From: Hyphomicrobium sp. 99
GTDB taxonomy: Bacteria > Pseudomonadota > Alphaproteobacteria > Rhizobiales > Hyphomicrobiaceae
Length of the DNA: 64,000 nucleotides
NCBI RefSeq assembly: GCF_000384335.2
Contig: NZ_KQ031382.1
Coordinates: 2,491,545-2,555,544 of the forward strand
Direction of reading: 5' to 3'
The notes under the pieces were generated by a model. That model saw nothing but the letters and a program-made list of their open reading frames with translations, did no database searches and was not told where the DNA came from. Position numbers and translations under genes: made by a program. Within the stretch, counting starts at the first letter, position 1. Every line of letters begins with the position of its first letter. Below are positions 25,946 through 35,908 of the stretch, one piece after another.

Positions 25946-28171
25946 CTATTTGAGCTTGCGATTTTCGATCTGAGTATCCCAAGCCGCTGCCCGCGGTGCC
26001 ATGGACTGCATTCCGCCGCGAACGGCCTCAGCAACGTTACTCGCGTCCTGCGGATCGTGGATGACGACGGGCCGTAAGAACACAACGAGCTCTGCTCTGG
26101 ACTTGCCGTTGGTGGTATTGCCGATCATGTCGCCCAGATAGGGAATCTTGCTCACGACGGGAACGCGCTTCTTCTCACGATCGACTTGCTCGCTTATGAG
26201 ACCACCGAGCACGACCATTTGCCCGCTTTGCACCGCAATCGTACTGCTGATGCGACGCTGCGAAATGGTCGGCGTCAACGTCTCGGAACTCGTGGCACCG
26301 GCCACAGCGCTGATCTCCTGCTCGATCTCCATCGTCACGAGACCGTTCGAATTGATCCTGGGCGTGACCTTGAGGATCACACCGGTATTTTTGAACGTGA
26401 TCTCGTTCACCACCGGTGAGTCGGGATTGATGACGCTCGTTGCCTGCCGTGTGGTGATCGGAACCTCGTCGCCGACCTGTAACGTCGCCGTCTGATTATG
26501 CAGCACCACGACCGATGGCGACGAGACGACACGCACCGCGGTTTCGGTAGCCAGCGCGTCAAGCACGACTCTCGGGTTCGAGGCTATGTTGCCGACAATG
26601 AAGTTCAGGCCGGGCGCGGACGGCGAAATTTCGATCTGCGATCCGTTCGTGAAGCCAAGGCCGCCGCTCTTACCGTCTCTCTTCTGCAGGAAGAATTGCA
26701 CGCCATACTTGAGATTATCGTTGAGCGTCACTTCCGCCAGCGTGGCGTTGATCAGCACCTGCAGAGGCGGCTGATCGATGCGGCGCAGAATGCTGAGGAT
26801 TTTCCGCAGGTCCGCGCCCGACGCCTTGATGAGAAGCTTGTTGTTGCGCTCATCCGGCGTGATGCGAACCTCCGCCCCGCGCGATTGACCGCCTCCGGCG
26901 CCCGAAATTCCCATCGTATCGGCTGCGAGCGACGACGACGTTGTCAGCGACGCGGTACCATTGCCACCAGTGCGCTTGTCAGAAGACGCTTGACCATCTC
27001 GCTCTCCGCCGCTGCTGTTACTGCTACCACGGCTTTGCGAACTCATACTGGTGGCGATCTCGGTGGGCGCAACCTGTGTTTCCTCGGCGTGACGGCCGCC
27101 GGCGCCGCTCGATCCCGTGAATGCCTCCATGAGCAAAGCCGCAAGATCTTTGGCCCGCCCGTTCTCCACGCGGTAAACGTAAAAGTCCTCACCCTCGCCG
27201 CCGGCGCGATCGAGACGGGCAATCCAGGTCTCGGCCTCATCCAGAAGTTTGGATTTCTGTGTCAGCATCAGGATCGCGTTCAATCGGGCGATCGGCTGAA
27301 AGCGAACGAGATCCTTGCCCTGCCCTTCAGCCTGGAAGACCTGCTGGAGCTCCTTGATGACATCGTCGGGCGCCGCATTCTTAAGGACATAGATGCCGGC
27401 CGACTGTCCGCGCATCCAATCGACATCGAACATCGACGCCAGTTCAAGAAGCGATTGACGCTCGCGGCCCGTGCCGCGAATGATGAGCAGATTCTTATCG
27501 ATGCTCACTCCAAGGCCGTCTTGGCGTGCCGAGACGGACTCGAGCATCCGCTTCATCGTCTCGGTCGAAACGAACTTGAGCGGCATGATCGTCACGCCAA
27601 AACCCGGACCAACGGATTCACGTTCCCTCGCATAGTCGAAGGAAGAGACAGCTTTGAGATTGCCTTCCGTCTCCGGAACGATGCGATAGAGGCTGCCCTC
27701 GACGATCAAGGCTCCATGATACATCGCCAACGTGCTTTCGAGTATCGAAAGCAATTCCTCCCGCGACACGGCGCCGCCAGTCGATAGCGTCACGCGTCCC
27801 TGCACGGCGGGATCGTAGGCGTAAGGAATGCTAAGCGTGTCCTTCAATATGACTTTCGCCAGATCGGAAAGCTCGGCATCATTGAAATTCAGCTCGTAGC
27901 CGTTCGGCCCCTGCGTGACACCATGCAATGTTTGCCTGGGCTTAGCCACCGTGTCGGTGCCTACATATTTTTCGGCATAACCATCGACCTTTGATCCTTC
28001 CGGACTTTGCTGACGCGTCGGTCGTCCGGCGTTGGCCGATAGATTTGCGTTCGACAATTGGTCGATCAGATCCGGCGGCTCCAACGAGGGCACCGCGCCC
28101 GGAGCCGAACAGGCCGTAAGCACTGCGCAAACCAGGCTCGCCAAGAACGACCGGACCCGGCAAATCATCAA
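25946..28171 (-). CDS. gspD: Type II secretion system secretin GspD
   Basis: 741 residues. Lipoprotein signal with lipobox LTAC (Cys near residue 21), so outer-membrane targeting may not need a separate pilotin. The N0 domain starts at GYELNFNDAELSDLAKVIL, followed by N1-N3 with a Ser/Gly-rich insertion around residues 375-420. The secretin core contains VRVVSSPSVVVLHNQTATLQVGDEVPI and ends VPVVSKIPYLGDMIGN...ELVVFLRPVVI. It forms the outer-membrane channel. Transcribed away from gspE across a 473-base spacer. Confidence 0.95.
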   Translation of the reverse strand: MMICRVRSFLASLVCAVLTACSAPGAVPSLEPPDLIDQLSNANLSANAGRPTRQQSPEGSKVDGYAEKYVGTDTVAKPRQTLHGVTQGPNGYELNFNDAELSDLAKVILKDTLSIPYAYDPAVQGRVTLSTGGAVSREELLSILESTLAMYHGALIVEGSLYRIVPETEGNLKAVSSFDYARERESVGPGFGVTIMPLKFVSTETMKRMLESVSARQDGLGVSIDKNLLIIRGTGRERQSLLELASMFDVDWMRGQSAGIYVLKNAAPDDVIKELQQVFQAEGQGKDLVRFQPIARLNAILMLTQKSKLLDEAETWIARLDRAGGEGEDFYVYRVENGRAKDLAALLMEAFTGSSGAGGRHAEETQVAPTEIATSMSSQSRGSSNSSGGERDGQASSDKRTGGNGTASLTTSSSLAADTMGISGAGGGQSRGAEVRITPDERNNKLLIKASGADLRKILSILRRIDQPPLQVLINATLAEVTLNDNLKYGVQFFLQKRDGKSGGLGFTNGSQIEISPSAPGLNFIVGNIASNPRVVLDALATETAVRVVSSPSVVVLHNQTATLQVGDEVPITTRQATSVINPDSPVVNEITFKNTGVILKVTPRINSNGLVTMEIEQEISAVAGATSSETLTPTISQRRISSTIAVQSGQMVVLGGLISEQVDREKKRVPVVSKIPYLGDMIGNTTNGKSRAELVVFLRPVVIHDPQDASNVAEAVRGGMQSMAPRAAAWDTQIENRKLK

Positions 28172-28644
28172 CGCGCGCCTTGCGTCGCTAAGTGCAGAAG
28201 AGAAAACTTGCAGGATCTTACCCTCTTGCGATCGAGCTTCGAACGCGGTCGACCGGCCGAAACTTCACTTGCTCACGCGAGTCCCGAATACAAAACCACC
28301 CAAAATGCGGACATTCCCGCTTCTTTCACATTCACGACGCTGCAACTTCGGTGACTCGAAACAGAGCGCGCGACGCCTTATCGCGATCGCTTCGCACATC
28401 GCACCAGTTTCCTTCGTCGCTCTTCGTCTTTGAATTTCGCCTGTTGCCCACACGTAACGTCATCAATCCTTCACAATGCGCGCCCCCACATTCAATGCGC
28501 GACACACACTCCATCCGCCGCGTGCGCACATCCACACGATGGTTGACCGACGAAGGTACCTACCGAACGACCGTCGTCGGTGACGTCGCCGAGACCGCAG
28601 TCGGATGACGTCATCGTCTACTTGTTGATGTCCCCAGCAATGCC
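28172..28644. promoter_or_regulatory. Divergent gspD/gspE control region with palindromes
   Basis: A 12-bp perfect palindrome GATGACGTCATC lies at 28604-28615, 30 bases before the gspE start. An 8-bp inverted pair ACCGACGA (28546-28553) / TCGTCGGT (28574-28581) lies just upstream. Both are reasonable operator candidates for the secretion operons. The bases are seen; the regulatory role is inferred. Confidence 0.4.
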
Positions 28645-30510
28645 ATGACATCTGCCTGTCACAGCTTTGCGACAATCTCCGCCGCGCGATGCCGCACGGC
28701 ATTGAGCGATCGTAAATTTGCATCCACGGCCACTGCTTCGAGCGGGTCGGGTACTGCGCAAAACCCATGGCCCACGGTGGACGGTTCTCAAATCCAAAGA
28801 GTTAGTACGAGCGATCACGCGAGCGTCGCACGAGATGTATCCCCCTCGTTCGAGGACTACCTGCTCGAGCGCGGCCTCATATCGAGGACCGACTTCGAGA
28901 AGGTTGAGCGCATTCGTCGAGAGACAGGAGCGACGCTGCATGCCGCTTTGCGAAAATCCTCTGCGCTGACCACGCACGCGCTGGTTCACGCGATTGCCGA
29001 ATATCACGGCGTGCAGGTCGTCCGAGAAGACCAATGGTTGAATCAGCAGTCCGACTTCACCAGCATTTCTCATGCGTTTCTTCGCGAAAATAAGGTCTTT
29101 CCGCTCGAAGAAGTCGACGGCGCCGTTCTCCTCGCCATGGAGGATCCGTCCGACGTCAGGACGATCAACGCCGTGCGTCTGGCATTGGAGCGTCCGATCA
29201 TCCCACTCGCCGCATCGGCCGAGGACATTCAGACTGCGATCGAGCATGCGGCCCGTCGCCGCGACGCGCCGTCGGTTTGGACGGAAGCACGAACAGAAAC
29301 GTCGGGAGACGATGTCGAGCATTTGCGCGACATGGCCCTCGGCGCGCCCGTCGTACGATTTGTAAATCAAATGCTTCAGGACGCGGTCCACACGCGCGCC
29401 ACCGACATCCATATTGAGCCCTTCGACGGACGCCTTTCCATTCGCATGCGCGTGGACGGCATGCTTCGCGATACCGCACCGCCTCCATCGCAAATGTCGA
29501 AGGCAATCATCTCCCGTATCAAGATCCTCTCCGGCTTGAACATCGCCGAGCGGCGACTGCCGCAAGACGGGCGTGCCCGCATCCGCGTCGACGATCACCG
29601 TCTCGATTTGCGTATTGCCACCGTACCGACGATCCATGGCGAAGCAGTCGCAATCCGCTTGCTCGACAACGTCCGCCGCGTCTTGGAGTTCTCTGCACTC
29701 GGCTTTTCACCCCGTGATGAGAACGTCATTCGCAACCAGCTTTCCGCCCCCTACGGTCTGATCCTCGTCACGGGACCGACGGGAAGCGGCAAAACCACCA
29801 CGCTCGCGACCGCGCTCTCCGTGCTCAATCAATCGCACCGAAAAATCCTGTCGATCGAGGACCCCATCGAGTACGAGATCAACGGTGTAAATCAAACGCA
29901 GGCGAAACCTGCGATCGGCCTTACCTTTGCGAACGCTTTGCGTTCGTTCTTGAGGCATGATCCCGATGTCATGATGGTCGGCGAGATGCGCGATGCCGAG
30001 ACGGCGAGTATCGGCATCCATGCCGCACTCACAGGCCATCTCGTGCTGTCGACCCTCCACACAAACACCGCTGCTGGTGCAATCCCGCGGCTTCTTGATA
30101 TGGGTATCGACGCCTTCCTTCTTGCCTCCTCGCTCCGCTGCGTCATCGGTCAGCGACTCGTCAGAGTCTTGTGCACCCACTGCAAGGAATTAGCGGCGTC
30201 GCCTGACGACGCTCTTTTTTCCCGGCAACATGGATCGACGGCCTCGGAGCTAGCCGGTCAAAAGCACTGGCGTTCGGTCGGTTGCGATCGATGCTTCGGA
30301 ACGGGCTACAGTGATCGCATCGTCATCGCCGAGGTGCTGGACGTGGATGATGAGATCCGAAATCTCATACAGCCGAATGCGCGCCCGGCGGCGATCGAGG
30401 AAGTGGCGTGCCGAAACGGCATGACAAAAATGGTCAAAGATGGACTCGCGAAGTGCAGCGCCGGGCTGACCACGCCCGAGGAAGTGCGCCGGGTGGCGCT
30501 AGATATATAG
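28645..30510 (+). CDS. gspE: Type II secretion ATPase GspE
   Basis: 621 residues. An N-terminal MshEN/N1E domain (about 65-210) is followed by the secretion ATPase core: THIHIEP-like start ATDIHIEPFDG, Walker A GPTGSGKTTT, Asp box DPIEYEI, Walker B DPDVMMVGEMRD and His box LSTLHTN. A zinc tetracysteine is present near the C-terminus (LCTHC ... GCDRCFGTGY). It powers pseudopilus assembly from the cytoplasm. First gene of gspEFGHIJKLMN. The unusual Ser/Ala-rich first 55 residues leave the start uncertain. Confidence 0.93.
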   Translation: MTSACHSFATISAARCRTALSDRKFASTATASSGSGTAQNPWPTVDGSQIQRVSTSDHASVARDVSPSFEDYLLERGLISRTDFEKVERIRRETGATLHAALRKSSALTTHALVHAIAEYHGVQVVREDQWLNQQSDFTSISHAFLRENKVFPLEEVDGAVLLAMEDPSDVRTINAVRLALERPIIPLAASAEDIQTAIEHAARRRDAPSVWTEARTETSGDDVEHLRDMALGAPVVRFVNQMLQDAVHTRATDIHIEPFDGRLSIRMRVDGMLRDTAPPPSQMSKAIISRIKILSGLNIAERRLPQDGRARIRVDDHRLDLRIATVPTIHGEAVAIRLLDNVRRVLEFSALGFSPRDENVIRNQLSAPYGLILVTGPTGSGKTTTLATALSVLNQSHRKILSIEDPIEYEINGVNQTQAKPAIGLTFANALRSFLRHDPDVMMVGEMRDAETASIGIHAALTGHLVLSTLHTNTAAGAIPRLLDMGIDAFLLASSLRCVIGQRLVRVLCTHCKELAASPDDALFSRQHGSTASELAGQKHWRSVGCDRCFGTGYSDRIVIAEVLDVDDEIRNLIQPNARPAAIEEVACRNGMTKMVKDGLAKCSAGLTTPEEVRRVALDI

Positions 30511-30528
30511 CCACCGCGAGGAACTCGA

Positions 30529-31743
30529 GTGACCGTCTACAGATATAGCGCTGTTACCCGCAGCGGCGGCAAACTGACCGGCGAAATGGACGCCGTCAGT
30601 CCCGCCAGCGTCGTCGAGTACCTGCACAAACTCGGACATCTGGCTGTCGATGTCAGTGAGAGCAACCGCGCTGGCCAAGGGAAAGGCACGATCGGACATA
30701 TTTCCGGCAAACCTTCCGACAGCCAGATTACCCTATTTACGCGTGAGCTTGCCATGCTGCTGAAGGCGGGACTCCCACTCGATCAGTCTCTCGGCTTCTT
30801 GGAAATCGACGCACGCTCCAAAAAATTGAAGCTGCTCATCGGCAACATCGCCGGTCTGATCAGGAGTGGAAAAAGTTTCCACGAAGCCCTCGAGGCGCAA
30901 GGCAAGGCGTTCCCGCCCATCTATGTCAGCATGGTACGCGTCGCCGAGGCGAGCGGCACACTTGAACCCGTTCTCGATCGCATCGCCCAATGGCGCGAAA
31001 AAGCACAAAAGCTCCGCGGCAAAGCCCTGTCGCAAGTTCTTTATCCCAGCATCTTGATTGTCGTCGCCATCGCCGCCGTTACGATCATGCTTCTGTTCGT
31101 CGTGCCGCGCTTCAAGCAGATGATCGTCCAGGGCGGCACGACTATTCCCGAACAGGCACGCATCGTCATCGGGGCGTCGGACTGGCTTCTCGCCAATGGA
31201 CACTATTTGCTCATCGGGCTCAGCCTCGCCGTGCTGGCCGTGGTGTTCGCCTGGCAACGAGGGCTCGGCCGGCAAAAGATCGAGACGTCTTTGCTCCGGG
31301 TGCCGCTGATCGGCACAATTCTCCAGCTCAATCTCACCATCCGCTTCTGCCGCGCACTCGGAATTCTACTTGAGAACGGAGTTGCGCTGCCGGTCGCGAT
31401 GAAGCTCGTGCGTGAGGTCATCGGCAGCAAGTTCGCCGCCGGCGTTCTCGACGAAACCTATGACGCACTTCGCAAAGGAAAGAGCTTTCTCGAGCCGCTG
31501 TCACGCTCCGGCCTGTTCCCGCCCGTCGTCGTCAACATGCTGCGCGTTGGCGAAGAGACCGGCAACCTGACGGCATCGCTCTCCCACATGGCGGATATGT
31601 TTGAGGAAAAGCTCGAAACGTCGGTGCAGCGGACGTTCACGATCCTAGAGCCCGTCATCATTCTGCTCGTGAGCGGTTTTGTCGCCGGCATCATCATGTC
31701 CATTCTGAGCGCCGTCATCAGCGTCAACGACTTGGCGCTCTAA
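30529..31743 (+). CDS. gspF: Type II secretion inner-membrane protein GspF
   Basis: 404 residues, typical GspF/PilC length, GTG start 18 bases after gspE. Two T2SSF domains (about 65-190 and 270-390) are each followed by hydrophobic helices; the signature LLKAGLPLDQSLGFLE begins the first, and ENGVALPVAMKLV the second. It is the polytopic platform that couples the GspE motor to pseudopilin extraction. Confidence 0.95.
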   Translation: MTVYRYSAVTRSGGKLTGEMDAVSPASVVEYLHKLGHLAVDVSESNRAGQGKGTIGHISGKPSDSQITLFTRELAMLLKAGLPLDQSLGFLEIDARSKKLKLLIGNIAGLIRSGKSFHEALEAQGKAFPPIYVSMVRVAEASGTLEPVLDRIAQWREKAQKLRGKALSQVLYPSILIVVAIAAVTIMLLFVVPRFKQMIVQGGTTIPEQARIVIGASDWLLANGHYLLIGLSLAVLAVVFAWQRGLGRQKIETSLLRVPLIGTILQLNLTIRFCRALGILLENGVALPVAMKLVREVIGSKFAAGVLDETYDALRKGKSFLEPLSRSGLFPPVVVNMLRVGEETGNLTASLSHMADMFEEKLETSVQRTFTILEPVIILLVSGFVAGIIMSILSAVISVNDLAL

Positions 31744-31775
31744 CGACATTCACAAACGATCTAAAGGGTAAGGCA

Positions 31776-32243
31776 ATGTTCTCAATTCTTGACCTATTCC
31801 GCCGTGGCGACCGCCGTGTTGCGGCCGCCCGATCCCACGAGGCCGGCTTCACACTCATCGAGCTTCTGGTCGTGATGACGATCCTCGTGCTGCTCGCAAG
31901 CCTCGTTGCGCCCCGCGTCATGGGTTATCTCGGCAGCTCGCGCACAAAGACCGCAAAGGTCCAGATCGAGAGCCTGAGCACCTCGCTCGAGTTGTTCAAG
32001 CTCGATACCGGCCGTTATCCAAATGCGCGCGAGGGCCTCAACGCGCTCGTGCAGCAACCATCCGACATCAAAACCTGGAATGGCCCATATCTCAAAACCG
32101 ATCGAGTGCCGCTCGATCCCTGGGGACAGCCATACCTTTACCGCGTTCCTGGCCAGCGCGCAGCCTTCGATATCATTTCGCTGGGCGCCGATAAGCGCGA
32201 GGGTGGAGAAGGCGAGGATCAGGATGTCTCGACCTCGAAATAG
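31776..32243 (+). CDS. gspG: Major pseudopilin GspG
   Basis: 155 residues. Prepilin cleavage site EAG|FTLIELLVVM with Glu at +5, then one hydrophobic helix. The C-terminus has the calcium-loop type sequence GADKREGGEGED found in GspG. The leader is longer than usual (about 25 residues). Overlaps gspH by 20 bases. Builds the pseudopilus shaft. Confidence 0.94.
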   Translation: MFSILDLFRRGDRRVAAARSHEAGFTLIELLVVMTILVLLASLVAPRVMGYLGSSRTKTAKVQIESLSTSLELFKLDTGRYPNAREGLNALVQQPSDIKTWNGPYLKTDRVPLDPWGQPYLYRVPGQRAAFDIISLGADKREGGEGEDQDVSTSK

Positions 32244-32697
32244 CGCGCCCGATAATCGCGCCGCTGGCTTCACGTTGTTCGAGGTTCTGGCCGTGATGGT
32301 CGTAGTCGGCATGATGGTCGTTGCTCTATCGACATTCAATCGCCCGGGAACGGCCGCGCTGGAGCTAAAGGCGGCTGCGATGCAGACGGCTTCCCGTTTG
32401 CGCGACCTGCGCTCGGTCGCCATCACCAAGGGAAAGGACCGGGTGGCTCTTATCGACGTCAACGCCCACTGGGTAGAGTTCAACGATGGACGCGCACCAG
32501 TGACCATCAATCGCGCCATTGCTGTCGCCGTGACTGCCGCCGAAAGCGAACGCCGCTCCCCGACGACGAGCGGAATTCGCTTCTTCCCGAACGGCAGCTC
32601 CACGGGAGCGACGATCAAATTGAGTACCGAAAGGCAAGCCTATGAGGTTCGCGTCAACTGGCTCACAGGCCGGGTCTCGACAAGGGTGCTCAATTGA
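32224..32697 (+). CDS. gspH: Minor pseudopilin GspH
   Basis: 157 residues from ATG 32224, inside the end of gspG; the longer frame upstream is a shadow of gspG. Prepilin site RAAG|FTLFEVLAVM, helix, and a beta-rich GspH-like domain (LKAAAMQTASRLRDLRSVAI, SGIRFFPNGSSTGATI). The FFPxGSSxGG-like motif is typical. A minor pseudopilin bridging the tip complex to the GspG shaft. Confidence 0.88.
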   Translation: MSRPRNSAPDNRAAGFTLFEVLAVMVVVGMMVVALSTFNRPGTAALELKAAAMQTASRLRDLRSVAITKGKDRVALIDVNAHWVEFNDGRAPVTINRAIAVAVTAAESERRSPTTSGIRFFPNGSSTGATIKLSTERQAYEVRVNWLTGRVSTRVLN

Positions 32698-32701
32698 GGA
32701 A

Positions 32702-33085
32702 TTGGCTGAAGATCCCCGCGCAGGTTTCACGCTGCTTGAGACCATGACGGCACTGACGATCCTCGCAATCGCATTCGTAAGCCTCTACGAGGCGCACTCG
32801 GCTGCCATGCGAACGGCGAGTGCTGCCACTGATGGAACGAGAGCACGCATAGTTGCCCAATCTCTGCTCGCAGAGGCAACGAGCGGGTGGAACATTCATC
32901 CAGGTTCTCGAAGCGGAACGGACGGCCGCTTTAATTGGTCAATCGTGATTGCGCGGGAAGAGGCTCCTTGGGGCACCATCAAATCAAATCAATGGCGCCT
33001 CAATCGCATCCGCGTCGCCGTCACTTGGGACCGAGCAAGACGCGTGCAACTTGATACGCTGAAGTTCGGACGTTCCGATGAATAG
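32702..33085 (+). CDS. gspI: Minor pseudopilin GspI
   Basis: Prepilin site RAG|FTLLETMTALTILA, followed by helix and a domain with conserved RARIVAQSLLAEA and a Trp-rich beta region. I take TTG 32702 as start because it gives a short standard leader; ATG 32642 is in frame with a fair GAAAGG site but would overlap gspH by 56 bases, and an ATT at 32693 is also possible. The product belongs to the I-J-K tip complex. Confidence 0.88.
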   Translation: MAEDPRAGFTLLETMTALTILAIAFVSLYEAHSAAMRTASAATDGTRARIVAQSLLAEATSGWNIHPGSRSGTDGRFNWSIVIAREEAPWGTIKSNQWRLNRIRVAVTWDRARRVQLDTLKFGRSDE

Positions 33086-33857
33086 CAGCGCATCAATGCT
33101 AAAAAGCCGGACCGGCGTCGGCATCAAGCGGGCTGACGAAGCCGGCTTCACGCTCATCGAGATGCTCGTCAGCCTCACCATCTTGAGCGTCGTTCTCGGG
33201 CTCTTGGGCATTGGGATCCGCATCTTCTCGAAGAACTGGGAGGCGAGCTCAAAACATATCGAGACCTTGGACATGGTCTCCCGCACGTACGACATCCTGA
33301 ATAGAGATACAGCAGGCCTGCAGCGCTTGATCAGGGTCGATGGCGGATCTCCGCGCTACCTCTTTTCCGGCACCCGCGATGCGCTCTCCTTCGTCACCCT
33401 GGAGCCACCTTACCCGTCTGAAACTGGTCCGTACTTCGTCAGTTATTCGGCCGCCGCTGGAGTCCAAGGCACAGAGCTGATCAGAGCTCGCGCTCCCTAT
33501 CAAATGGGCGTGCAGACATTGCCGAGCGCGACACCGGCAAATCAAGTGCCTCTGCTCGAGGGACCGTTCGTCTATCGATTTTCCTACGCCATAGCGAGCG
33601 ATGGGCCAAAGGACTGGCTTACGTCGTGGCCCTCTGCGAACCGGCTCCCTGATCTCGTGCGCCTCGAGATCATCGACGTGAGCCGGCAGCAACCCATCTC
33701 CCCGCCGCTCGTAGTGACCATTCGCGCCGATGCGGAACTTGCCTGCCTTGAGGAAAAGTCCCCGCTTTGCAGCGCCGCGACGGACGGTGCACTCGGGAGA
33801 ACTCCAAACAGTGATCGAGACGAGGCCCACTCCAGAGAGAGATCTGGACATGACTAG
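33078..33857 (+). CDS. gspJ: Minor pseudopilin GspJ
   Basis: 259 residues. Prepilin site DEAG|FTLIEMLVSLTIL, then a GspJ domain with NWEASSKHIETLDMVSRTYDIL and LFSGTRDALSFVTLEPP. It overlaps gspI by 8 bases and gspK by 8 bases. The C-terminal 30 residues are polar and may be disordered. Part of the pseudopilus tip with GspI and GspK. Confidence 0.9.
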   Translation: MNSSASMLKSRTGVGIKRADEAGFTLIEMLVSLTILSVVLGLLGIGIRIFSKNWEASSKHIETLDMVSRTYDILNRDTAGLQRLIRVDGGSPRYLFSGTRDALSFVTLEPPYPSETGPYFVSYSAAAGVQGTELIRARAPYQMGVQTLPSATPANQVPLLEGPFVYRFSYAIASDGPKDWLTSWPSANRLPDLVRLEIIDVSRQQPISPPLVVTIRADAELACLEEKSPLCSAATDGALGRTPNSDRDEAHSRERSGHD

Positions 33858-34776
33858 ACTGATCTTTCCGCCATCTGGCCCGTGCAGCGATAAACATGCG
33901 GACAGACAACGCGGTGTGGCACTTCTCATCGTTCTGTGGATCATCGCGTCTGCGGCTCTTCTCGTGATGACCTTCGGCGTCACGGCGCGCAGCGGCGCGT
34001 CCTTAGCATCCTCTGAAATTCAGATGGCGAGCGCAGAAGCGCTTCTCGACGCGGGTGCCGAGATCGCCGCCGCACGCTTGATGGACGAGGAGGAAGAGAT
34101 GCGCTGGCCGGCAGATGGCAACCCTCACCACGTGATGTTTGCGGGCACTAACCTGAAGATCACCATAGAAGACCCAAACGGCCTCATCGACCTGAACAAA
34201 GCAGATGGCGGCCTTCTACTCGGCCTTTTTCAACAATTCACCTCGTCCGATCAGCAGGCGAGAGAAATCCGCGATCGCATTCTCAAGGCCCGTGGCGAAA
34301 CTCTTGGCGAGTTGGAACAGAACAGTCCAAAGAGTGGCGCAAAATCGAACGGTTCCTCTCGCCCTGCTGCTTTCATGCACGTTGCCCAACTTCGTTACGT
34401 CGAGGGTATGACGTTGGAACTCTACAAGCAGCTCGTGCCGTATCTCACCGTCTATAGCCGCAACGGTCTTGTAAATCCTCTGTCCGCACCCGCCGCCGTT
34501 CTCTCCTCCGTTCCCAACATGACCCTATTCGATATCGAGAAGGTAAGGACGTTCGTGCGAGCCGCCGGCAATGACCAGTCAAACGCTCCTCCGGTGATGG
34601 AGAAAGTCAGCTCCTTCTTCACGGATGAAACCGGACCCGCCTACTTGGTGTCGGTCGAAACGTCGAGGCCCGACCAAGACTATCGTGCAACCAAGGCCTT
34701 CGTTCTCATACCCGGCTTCGACAACGACGCACCCTATCGTGTGATTTCCGAACGTCCCCTTGCGCTTCCCAATTGA
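33850..34776 (+). CDS. gspK: Minor pseudopilin GspK
   Basis: 308 residues from ATG 33850 within the gspJ end. The leader ends RQRG|VALLIVLWIIASAALLVM, with Val/Ala in place of Phe and no Glu at +5, as is normal for GspK. The body contains ITIEDPNGLIDLNKAD and the SAM-like helical domain (QQAREIRDRILKARGE, LVNPLSAPAAVLSSVPNM). It caps the pseudopilus. Confidence 0.9.
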   Translation: MTRLIFPPSGPCSDKHADRQRGVALLIVLWIIASAALLVMTFGVTARSGASLASSEIQMASAEALLDAGAEIAAARLMDEEEEMRWPADGNPHHVMFAGTNLKITIEDPNGLIDLNKADGGLLLGLFQQFTSSDQQAREIRDRILKARGETLGELEQNSPKSGAKSNGSSRPAAFMHVAQLRYVEGMTLELYKQLVPYLTVYSRNGLVNPLSAPAAVLSSVPNMTLFDIEKVRTFVRAAGNDQSNAPPVMEKVSSFFTDETGPAYLVSVETSRPDQDYRATKAFVLIPGFDNDAPYRVISERPLALPN

Positions 34777-34810
34777 TCGACATGCAGAACGAGATCGCCA
34801 GAGTAGCACC

Positions 34811-35908
34811 ATGACCGTAGACAAACTCTCGAGCGCCATCGCTCAGCTTTATGCGCGGTGGATCCGCGAATTAAGCCGCATACTAACGGCCCACAGCTCG
34901 GGACCGCGCGGCTGGAGCACGCTTCTGCTGAGCACTCCTGGAGGAATGTCGGTGCACGTCAGCGACGCGGGCGCGAGGGGCCCTATCCTAACGCTCTCGG
35001 CAAACGCTGCGCCGGAGGAGGTCGCAGCGCTCCGAAAGCGCGCCATCCAGCAGGCGAACAAAGACCGCAAGCGGGTCCTATTGCGCCTATCGGCAAACGA
35101 CATTGTCGACCGCACCGTTCAAATTCCTGCTGCCGCAAGCGATGTCATCGGACCCGTGCTGCGAAACCAGATGGAACGCATCGTCCCATGGCCGGTTGAC
35201 GCAACCTGCTACGGTTATCAGATCGTCGGCAACAACCCCAACGCCCCGGACCAGCTCGACATCTACGTCGCAGCAACGACGCGAAAAATCGTCGACACCG
35301 CAGTGCATCGGGCCTATGCGCTCGGACTGAAACCTTATGCCGTCGATTTCGCATCCGAACCCCAAGCGGCGACGGGCATTGAGCTTTTGTCCTTGGAAGC
35401 CGATGCGCTGCAACAGACCGCGCAAGTCCTCCACATCGTGTTGATGGTTCTTCTCGCAGCGAGCGTCGCGATAGGAAGTTTCGGCCTCTACTCATCCTTC
35501 GACCGCATGTCTCAGAACGACGAGCTGGAAGAGAAAATCGTCGCCGGCAAATCTCAGATCGAGGAAATCAGGAAGCTCAACGAGGAAAATACGCGACTGA
35601 AGGAACAGCGAGAGCACCTGACCAATCGCAAGATCGTCGAGCCACCGGCATTTCTTTTACTCGAAGCCATGAGCCGGGCGTTGCCAGACAACGCCTACCT
35701 TACCGAGTTTGAAATTCACGGCCGCGAGACGCGGATCGTCGGAAAATCCGATGATCCAACGGCATTGATCACGAAGCTCGAGGACAGTCCGCATTTTGAG
35801 GACGTTCGCTTTTCCGCTCCGACAACCCGCCAAGAAGGTGACACCGTCGGAACGTTCTCCATCGTCAGTCGCGCTCAAGGCGGCGCGCAATTGGAGGCTC
35901 AGCCATGA
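34811..35908 (+). CDS. gspL: Type II secretion protein GspL (PilM/PilN-like fusion)
   Basis: 365 residues from ATG 34811. The cytoplasmic N-terminal actin-like part (RVLLRLSANDIVDRTVQIPAAA, MERIVPWPVDATCYGYQI) is short. It is followed by one membrane helix (VLHIVLMVLLAASVAIGSFGL), a coiled coil and a PilN-type periplasmic domain (AMSRALPDNAYLTEFEIHG). It links GspE to the membrane platform. Overlaps gspM by 4 bases. Confidence 0.88.
   Translation: MTVDKLSSAIAQLYARWIRELSRILTAHSSGPRGWSTLLLSTPGGMSVHVSDAGARGPILTLSANAAPEEVAALRKRAIQQANKDRKRVLLRLSANDIVDRTVQIPAAASDVIGPVLRNQMERIVPWPVDATCYGYQIVGNNPNAPDQLDIYVAATTRKIVDTAVHRAYALGLKPYAVDFASEPQAATGIELLSLEADALQQTAQVLHIVLMVLLAASVAIGSFGLYSSFDRMSQNDELEEKIVAGKSQIEEIRKLNEENTRLKEQREHLTNRKIVEPPAFLLLEAMSRALPDNAYLTEFEIHGRETRIVGKSDDPTALITKLEDSPHFEDVRFSAPTTRQEGDTVGTFSIVSRAQGGAQLEAQP

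Noticed and set aside
26498..27787. 429-aa plus-strand ORF
   Set aside because: It is wholly antisense to gspD, Arg/His-rich and without family features; a frame shadow of GC-rich coding DNA.
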